Below, one piece after another: positions 5,584 through 8,949 of a DNA stretch of 8,949 bases. Each line of letters opens with the position of its first letter. The stretch's first letter is position 1. The stretch covers positions 1-8,949 of the forward strand of contig JAICTB010000080.1 in the NCBI GenBank assembly GCA_025936595.1. Reading direction: 5' to 3'. Source of the stretch: Thermoleophilia bacterium. Lineage in GTDB: Bacteria > Actinomycetota > Thermoleophilia > Gaiellales > Gaiellaceae. The translations under genes and the position numbers were made by a program. Under the pieces are notes generated by a model that worked only from the letters and a program-made list of their open reading frames with translations, ran no database searches and was not told the origin of the DNA.

Positions 5584-6198
5584 GTGCCCGCGCGCAACCC
5601 CTATCCCACCGCGGCCGCGTTCATGCCCGACCGGCTGACGATGAGCGCCCTGCGCGAGGCGGTGCAGCACTGCGAGGGCTGCCCTCTCTACGCGAACGCG
5701 ACGCAGGCCGTCTTCGGCGAAGGGAAGCTCGGCTCCGACGTGATGCTCGTCGGCGAGACCCCCGGCGACCAGGAGGATCTCGCCGGCGCGCCGTTCGTAG
5801 GCCCCGCCGGGAAGCTTCTCGACCGTGCACTCGACGAGGCCGGCATCGACCGCTCGAAGACCTACGTCACCAATGCCGTCAAGCACTTCAAGTGGCGCTC
5901 GCGCGGCGCGCGGCGGATCCACGACAAGCCGACCTGGACGGAGCAGATGGCCTGCCGGCCGTGGGTCGAGGCGGAGATCGCGCTCGTCAAGCCGCGCGCG
6001 CTCGTCCTGATGGGCGCGACCGCCGCGCAGAGCCTGCTCGGCAAGAGCTTCCGGGTGACCCAGAACCGCGGCACGCCGCTCGATTCCGATCTCGCGGAGC
6101 TCGTGACGGCGACGATCCACCCGAGCGCGGTGCTCCGCTCCGACGACCGCGAGGCGATGTTCGCCGGGCTCGTGGCCGACCTGCGCATTGCGCGGTAA
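5584..6198 (+). CDS. udgX: UdgX-type uracil-DNA glycosylase
   Basis: The 204-residue protein belongs to the UdgX branch of the uracil-DNA glycosylase superfamily, which removes uracil and then stays covalently bound to the resulting abasic site. Motif A is GETPGDQED (57-65), followed by PFVGPAGKLLDRAL and YVTNAVKHFKW. The UdgX-specific loop is seen as RGARRIHDKP, with H113 as the residue expected to form the DNA crosslink; M. smegmatis has Lys where A109 stands (KRRIH). Motif B is TIHPSAVLR (178-185). Fe-S ligands are C30 and C33 (CEGC) and C124 (ACRPW). H101 of VKH aligns with the third cysteine of ordinary family 4 enzymes and probably supplies the fourth ligand. GTG 5584 is the likely start; ATG 5623 would shorten the N-terminus. 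It is divergent from tRNA-Cys and lies upstream of the amine operon, probably as a separate unit. Confidence 0.93.
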   Translation: MPARNPYPTAAAFMPDRLTMSALREAVQHCEGCPLYANATQAVFGEGKLGSDVMLVGETPGDQEDLAGAPFVGPAGKLLDRALDEAGIDRSKTYVTNAVKHFKWRSRGARRIHDKPTWTEQMACRPWVEAEIALVKPRALVLMGATAAQSLLGKSFRVTQNRGTPLDSDLAELVTATIHPSAVLRSDDREAMFAGLVADLRIAR

Positions 6199-6220
6199 AA
6201 AACGCCTGCGCATTGCGCAG
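6181..6220. repeat. Palindrome and 13-bp direct repeat, candidate operator
   Basis: A perfect inverted repeat of seven-base arms around one T (CTGCGCATTGCGCAG) occupies 6206-6220. Its first 13 bases occur again at 6181-6193, 25 bp upstream, where they encode the last residues of UdgX and the palindrome has one mismatch. An A-run lies between them. The perfect copy ends about 30 bases before the TATAGAGT promoter element of the aminotransferase gene, a usual position for a regulator site. The single-base centre and lack of a T-tract argue against a terminator. A short tandem duplication of the udgX end is the main alternative. Confidence 0.5.
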
Positions 6221-6248
6221 CGCGCACTTTCGCGGCGCAAATTCGGCG

Positions 6249-6256
6249 TATAGAGT
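6249..6256 (+). promoter_or_regulatory. Putative -10 region of the gabT-pot operon
   Basis: TATAGAGT contains two overlapping candidates, TATAGA and TAGAGT, predicting a transcript start at 6261-6263. This is only three to five bases before the GTG at 6266, and no ribosome binding site is present. The TTTCGC at 6228-6233 is at the right distance for a -35 but is a weak match. Confidence 0.45.
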
Positions 6257-6265
6257 CGGCACGTC

Positions 6266-7519
6266 GTGTCGCTGCGGGAGAAAAGCGCAACCGAGCTCGT
6301 CCAGGAGGCCCGGGAGCGTTACGTCGCGCGCGGCATCTCCACGCCGCCGCTCGCCGTCGACCGCGCCGAGGGCGCGCGCATCTGGGACGTCGACGGCCGC
6401 GAGTACATCGACTTTGCCGGCGGCCTCGGCTGCGCGAACCTCGGCCACAACCTCCCCGCGGTCGTCGACGCACTGCACGCACAGGTCGACCGCTACCTGC
6501 ACCAGTGCTTCATGGTCGGCATGTACGAGCCGTACGTCGAGGTCTGCCGCCGGCTCGCCGAGCTCTCCCCGTGCAGGGGCGCCGATCAGAAATCGGTGCT
6601 GCTGAACTCGGGCGCGGAGGCGATTGAGAACGCCGTCAAGATCGCGCGCGTCGCGACCGGCCGACCAGCGGTGATCGTCTTCGACAACGCGTTCCACGGC
6701 CGGACACTCCTCTCGATGACCATGACGTCGAAGGTCGTCCCGTACAAGGCGGGCTTCGGGCCGTTCGCGCCCGAGGTGTACCGCACGCCGGGGCCGTACC
6801 CGTTCCGCGGCGTGAGCGAGGACGACGCGATCGACGCGCTGCACTACCTCTTCAAGGGCGAGGTCGATCCCCACTCGGTCGCGTGTGCGGTGCTCGAGCC
6901 GGTGCAGGGCGAAGGCGGGTTCATCCCGATGACGCCCGACTTCCCGAAGCGCCTGCAGGAGCTGCTCGATCACTACGGGATCCTCTACGTCGACGACGAG
7001 GTGCAATCCGGCTGCGGGCGCACAGGTCCCGTCTGGGCGATCGAGCACTACGGCGTCGAGCCCGACCTGCTCGTCAGCGGCAAGACGCTCGGCGGCGGCC
7101 TGCCGCTCGCCGCAGTCACCGGCCGGGCCGAGGTGATGGACGCGGTGCCGGCAGGCGGCCTCGGCGGCACGTTCGGCGGCAACCCGCTCTCGTGCGCCGC
7201 CGCGATCGCCGTTCTCGACGCGCTCGAAGGCTCGCGCACACGCTCCGACGAGGTTGCGACGCGGCTGCACGCCCGGCTCGAGGCGATGGCGCCCGCAGGC
7301 GCGGAGGTGCGCGGGCTCGGCGCAATGCTCGCGCTGGAGCTGCCGGAGCAAACCGGAGAGGAGACGGCGCGCATCACGGCGGAGGCGCGCGAGCAGGGCC
7401 TCGTGCTCCTCACCTGTGGGATCTACGGGAACGTGATCCGGATCCTCGTGCCGTTCTCGATCGGCGACGAGGAGCTCGAGCGCGGCCTCGACATCCTGGA
7501 AGGCTGCCTTGCCCGCTGA
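6266..7519 (+). CDS. gabT: Class III PLP aminotransferase, 4-aminobutyrate (GABA) type
   Basis: This pyridoxal-phosphate enzyme likely transfers the terminal amino group of GABA or a similar omega-amino compound to 2-oxoglutarate in the cytoplasm. The 417 residues match the family length. Motifs are FAGGLGCANLGH at 50-61, NSGAEAIENAVKIAR at 114-128 (cofactor phosphate), FHGRT at 143-147, EPVQGEGG at 211-218, DEVQSGCGRTG from 244 (D244 contacts the pyridine nitrogen), and K273 in SGKTLGGGLP as the Schiff-base lysine. GGTFGGNPLSCAAA follows at 300-313. The start is GTG 6266, without a ribosome binding site but right behind a promoter-like box. Overlap with the following transporter ATPase gene ties it to amine import. 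Lysine, ornithine or other diamine aminotransferase activity is possible; the class is certain, the substrate moderately so. Confidence 0.88.
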   Translation: MSLREKSATELVQEARERYVARGISTPPLAVDRAEGARIWDVDGREYIDFAGGLGCANLGHNLPAVVDALHAQVDRYLHQCFMVGMYEPYVEVCRRLAELSPCRGADQKSVLLNSGAEAIENAVKIARVATGRPAVIVFDNAFHGRTLLSMTMTSKVVPYKAGFGPFAPEVYRTPGPYPFRGVSEDDAIDALHYLFKGEVDPHSVACAVLEPVQGEGGFIPMTPDFPKRLQELLDHYGILYVDDEVQSGCGRTGPVWAIEHYGVEPDLLVSGKTLGGGLPLAAVTGRAEVMDAVPAGGLGGTFGGNPLSCAAAIAVLDALEGSRTRSDEVATRLHARLEAMAPAGAEVRGLGAMLALELPEQTGEETARITAEAREQGLVLLTCGIYGNVIRILVPFSIGDEELERGLDILEGCLAR

Positions 7520-8489
7520 CGTCGCCGTCGAAGGAATCCGAAAGGCCTATGGGGACGTCGTCGCGGTCGACGACGTCCACCTGACGGTCGGCGACGGCGA
7601 GTTCTTCACGCTGCTCGGCCCGTCCGGCTCCGGCAAGACGACGACGCTCCGGATCATCGCCGGGTTCGAGCAGCCCGACACGGGACGCGTCACCCTCGGC
7701 GGAGTCGACATCACCGGCGAGCCGCCGTACGCGCGGGACGTGAACACCGTCTTCCAGGACTACGCGCTCTTCCCGCACATGACCGTCGCCGAGAACGTCG
7801 GCTACGGGCTCAAGGTGAAGGGGACGGCGCGGCGCGAGCGGCACGCGCAGGTCGCGGAGGTCCTGCGCACGGTGCGGCTCGACGGCTACGGCGGCCGCAA
7901 GCCGATCCAGCTCTCCGGCGGGCAGCGCCAGCGCGTCGCTCTCGCGCGCTCGATCGTCAACCGGCCGAAGGTGCTGCTCCTCGACGAGCCGCTCGGTGCG
8001 CTCGACCTGAAGCTGCGGCAGGAGATGCAGGTGTTCCTCAAGTCGCTGCAGCGCGAGCTCGGGATGACGTTCCTCTACGTCACGCACGACCAGGAGGAGG
8101 CGCTGACGATGAGCGACCACGTCGCGGTGTTCAACGACGGCCGGATCGAGCAGGTCGGCACTCCGAGCGAGGTCTACGAGCGACCCGCGACCGAGTTCGT
8201 GGCCGGCTTCGTCGGCACGTCGAACATCCTCGAGCGCGGCGGACGCAGGATCAGCGTGCGGCCGGAGCGCATCGAGCTCGACAAGAACGGCGAAGCGGCG
8301 ACCGTCACCGACGTCGTCTTCGTCGGCGCGTTCACGCGCGTGCTCGTCGACACCGACACCGGCGACCGCCTGACGGTCGTACGAAAGAACGACGGCTCCA
8401 CGATCGAGCCCGGCGCACGCGTCCATCTGAGCTGGCGCGACGGCGACGCCTACGAGATCGCCCAACCCCTCAAGCAGGAGGCCTCATGA
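7509..8489 (+). CDS. potA: Polyamine-type ABC transporter ATP-binding protein
   Basis: This is the cytoplasmic ATPase of a binding-protein-dependent importer of the spermidine/putrescine class. All motifs of an active ATPase are intact: Walker A GPSGSGKTT at 37-45, Q-loop Q83 (VFQDYALFP), signature LSGGQ at 135-139, Walker B LLLDEP with D159 and E160, D-loop LGALD, and the switch histidine H193 (YVTHDQEEA). Residues from about 240 form a C-terminal TOBE-type domain (ISVRPERIEL), as in PotA. The 326-residue length is a little below typical PotA. The TTG at 7509 overlaps the gabT end by 11 bases, with GGAAGG five bases upstream, and no other start precedes the first strand, so translational coupling is likely. 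Iron or 2-aminoethylphosphonate importers share this architecture; the potD-like neighbour favours polyamines. Confidence 0.92.
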   Translation: MPADVAVEGIRKAYGDVVAVDDVHLTVGDGEFFTLLGPSGSGKTTTLRIIAGFEQPDTGRVTLGGVDITGEPPYARDVNTVFQDYALFPHMTVAENVGYGLKVKGTARRERHAQVAEVLRTVRLDGYGGRKPIQLSGGQRQRVALARSIVNRPKVLLLDEPLGALDLKLRQEMQVFLKSLQRELGMTFLYVTHDQEEALTMSDHVAVFNDGRIEQVGTPSEVYERPATEFVAGFVGTSNILERGGRRISVRPERIELDKNGEAATVTDVVFVGAFTRVLVDTDTGDRLTVVRKNDGSTIEPGARVHLSWRDGDAYEIAQPLKQEAS

Positions 8490-8949
8490 CGAAGCGCATG
8501 TGGGCGCTGGCCGCGACGCTCGCGGTCACGCTCGCCTTTCCCGCGGCCGGCGTGTCGAAGGCGCACGGCGGCACTCTGAACATGATCGCGTGGGAGGGCT
8601 ACACGTACAAGCAGTGGGTGAAGCCGTTCGAGGCGCAGAGCGGCTGCACCGTGCACTCGAAGTTCGCCGGCTCCTCGGACGAGATGGTCACGCTGATGCG
8701 CTCCGGCGGCGGCAGCCAGTACGACATGGTCTCCGCATCCGGCGATGCGAGCCTGCGGCTGATCTACGGCCACGACGTGCAGACCGTCGACCCGTCGAGG
8801 ATCCCCGACTTCAAGAACTTTGGGAAGGCCTTCCAGTCGCCGCCGAACAACACGATCGACGGGAAGCACTACGGCATCTCGCTGCAGTGGGGGCCGAACA
8901 CGCTGCTCTACAACACGAAGCTCGTGAAGCCGGCGCCGACCTCGTGGGC
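8486..8949 (+). CDS. potD: Periplasmic-type polyamine-binding protein (5' part, cut by window end)
   Basis: This is the extracellular substrate-binding protein of the same importer; 154 residues are visible. Residues 1-26 form a Sec signal peptide (MTKRMWALAATLAV onward) with likely cleavage after SKA. No lipobox cysteine is seen, unusual for a Gram-positive binding protein, which usually needs a lipid anchor. The mature start LNMIAWEGY matches the first strand and ligand-contacting aromatic region of PotD/PotF-type proteins. YDMVSASGDASLRLI and QWGPNTLLYNTK match later conserved strands. C54 is a lone cysteine in the visible mature part. The ATG overlaps the potA stop codon by four bases (ATGA), and AGGAGG lies four bases upstream, so it is co-translated with potA. 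Permease genes of the potB/potC type are expected beyond the window. Confidence 0.88.
   Translation, partial: MTKRMWALAATLAVTLAFPAAGVSKAHGGTLNMIAWEGYTYKQWVKPFEAQSGCTVHSKFAGSSDEMVTLMRSGGGSQYDMVSASGDASLRLIYGHDVQTVDPSRIPDFKNFGKAFQSPPNNTIDGKHYGISLQWGPNTLLYNTKLVKPAPTSW

Noticed and set aside
5987..7351. 454-residue minus-strand open frame opposite gabT and part of udgX
   Set aside because: It has an Arg/Ala/Glu/Val-rich antisense composition, no motif, and covers two well-identified genes on the other strand.
7410..8465. 351-residue minus-strand open frame opposite potA
   Set aside because: It is an antisense shadow of a gene with all ABC ATPase motifs intact, and has no domain of its own.

Overview
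The window is high-GC bacterial DNA with strong G/C bias at third codon positions, tightly packed genes on both strands and short spacers. The gene families (lactate 2-monooxygenase type flavoenzyme, UdgX, TMEM175-type channel, stand-alone dimeric alpha/beta-barrel proteins), the near-leaderless gene starts and the frequent GTG/TTG starts suggest an actinobacterium. A Thermoleophilia-like soil or sediment lineage is my best guess, from family resemblance only. No mobile element, CRISPR array, rRNA or phage gene is visible. No gap longer than about 180 bp lacks a gene.

Layout. Positions 1-1051 (minus) hold a C-terminally cut FMN-dependent alpha-hydroxy-acid oxidase/lactate 2-monooxygenase with no canonical start codon. 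It is divergent from a secreted protein of unknown function (1101-1778, plus). A six-helix TMEM175/DUF1211 membrane protein follows (1801-2388, plus) and ends tail to tail with a small dimeric alpha/beta-barrel protein (2385-2693, minus). Next come a cupin protein (2771-3322, plus) and a second small barrel-like protein (3352-3639, plus). A minus-strand pair follows: a VOC/glyoxalase-fold protein (4336-4731) and a RibD C-terminal/dihydrofolate-reductase-fold protein (3751-4317), then a P-loop kinase-like protein (4912-5418) and tRNA-Cys(GCA) (5469-5539). On the plus strand lie UdgX uracil-DNA glycosylase (5584-6198) and an operon of class III aminotransferase gabT (6266-7519), potA-type ABC ATPase (7509-8489) and a potD-type binding protein cut by the window end (8486-8949).

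How the genes work together. The only clear pathway is the last operon. A polyamine-type ABC importer is translationally coupled to a GABA-type aminotransferase, which suggests uptake and catabolism of putrescine, spermidine or GABA-like amines; permease genes would be expected just downstream. A perfect 15-bp palindrome, with a 13-bp direct-repeat copy 25 bp upstream, sits in front of this operon and is a good operator candidate. The remaining genes look like independent housekeeping or stress-type units.

The signals most worth a second look are the missing start codon of the flavoenzyme, the recurrent TANNNT hexamer placed about 7-10 bases before start codons (leaderless transcription), the UdgX enzyme with a changed first residue in its crosslinking loop, and the palindrome before gabT. 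I did not find convincing evidence of a wholly new multi-gene system.
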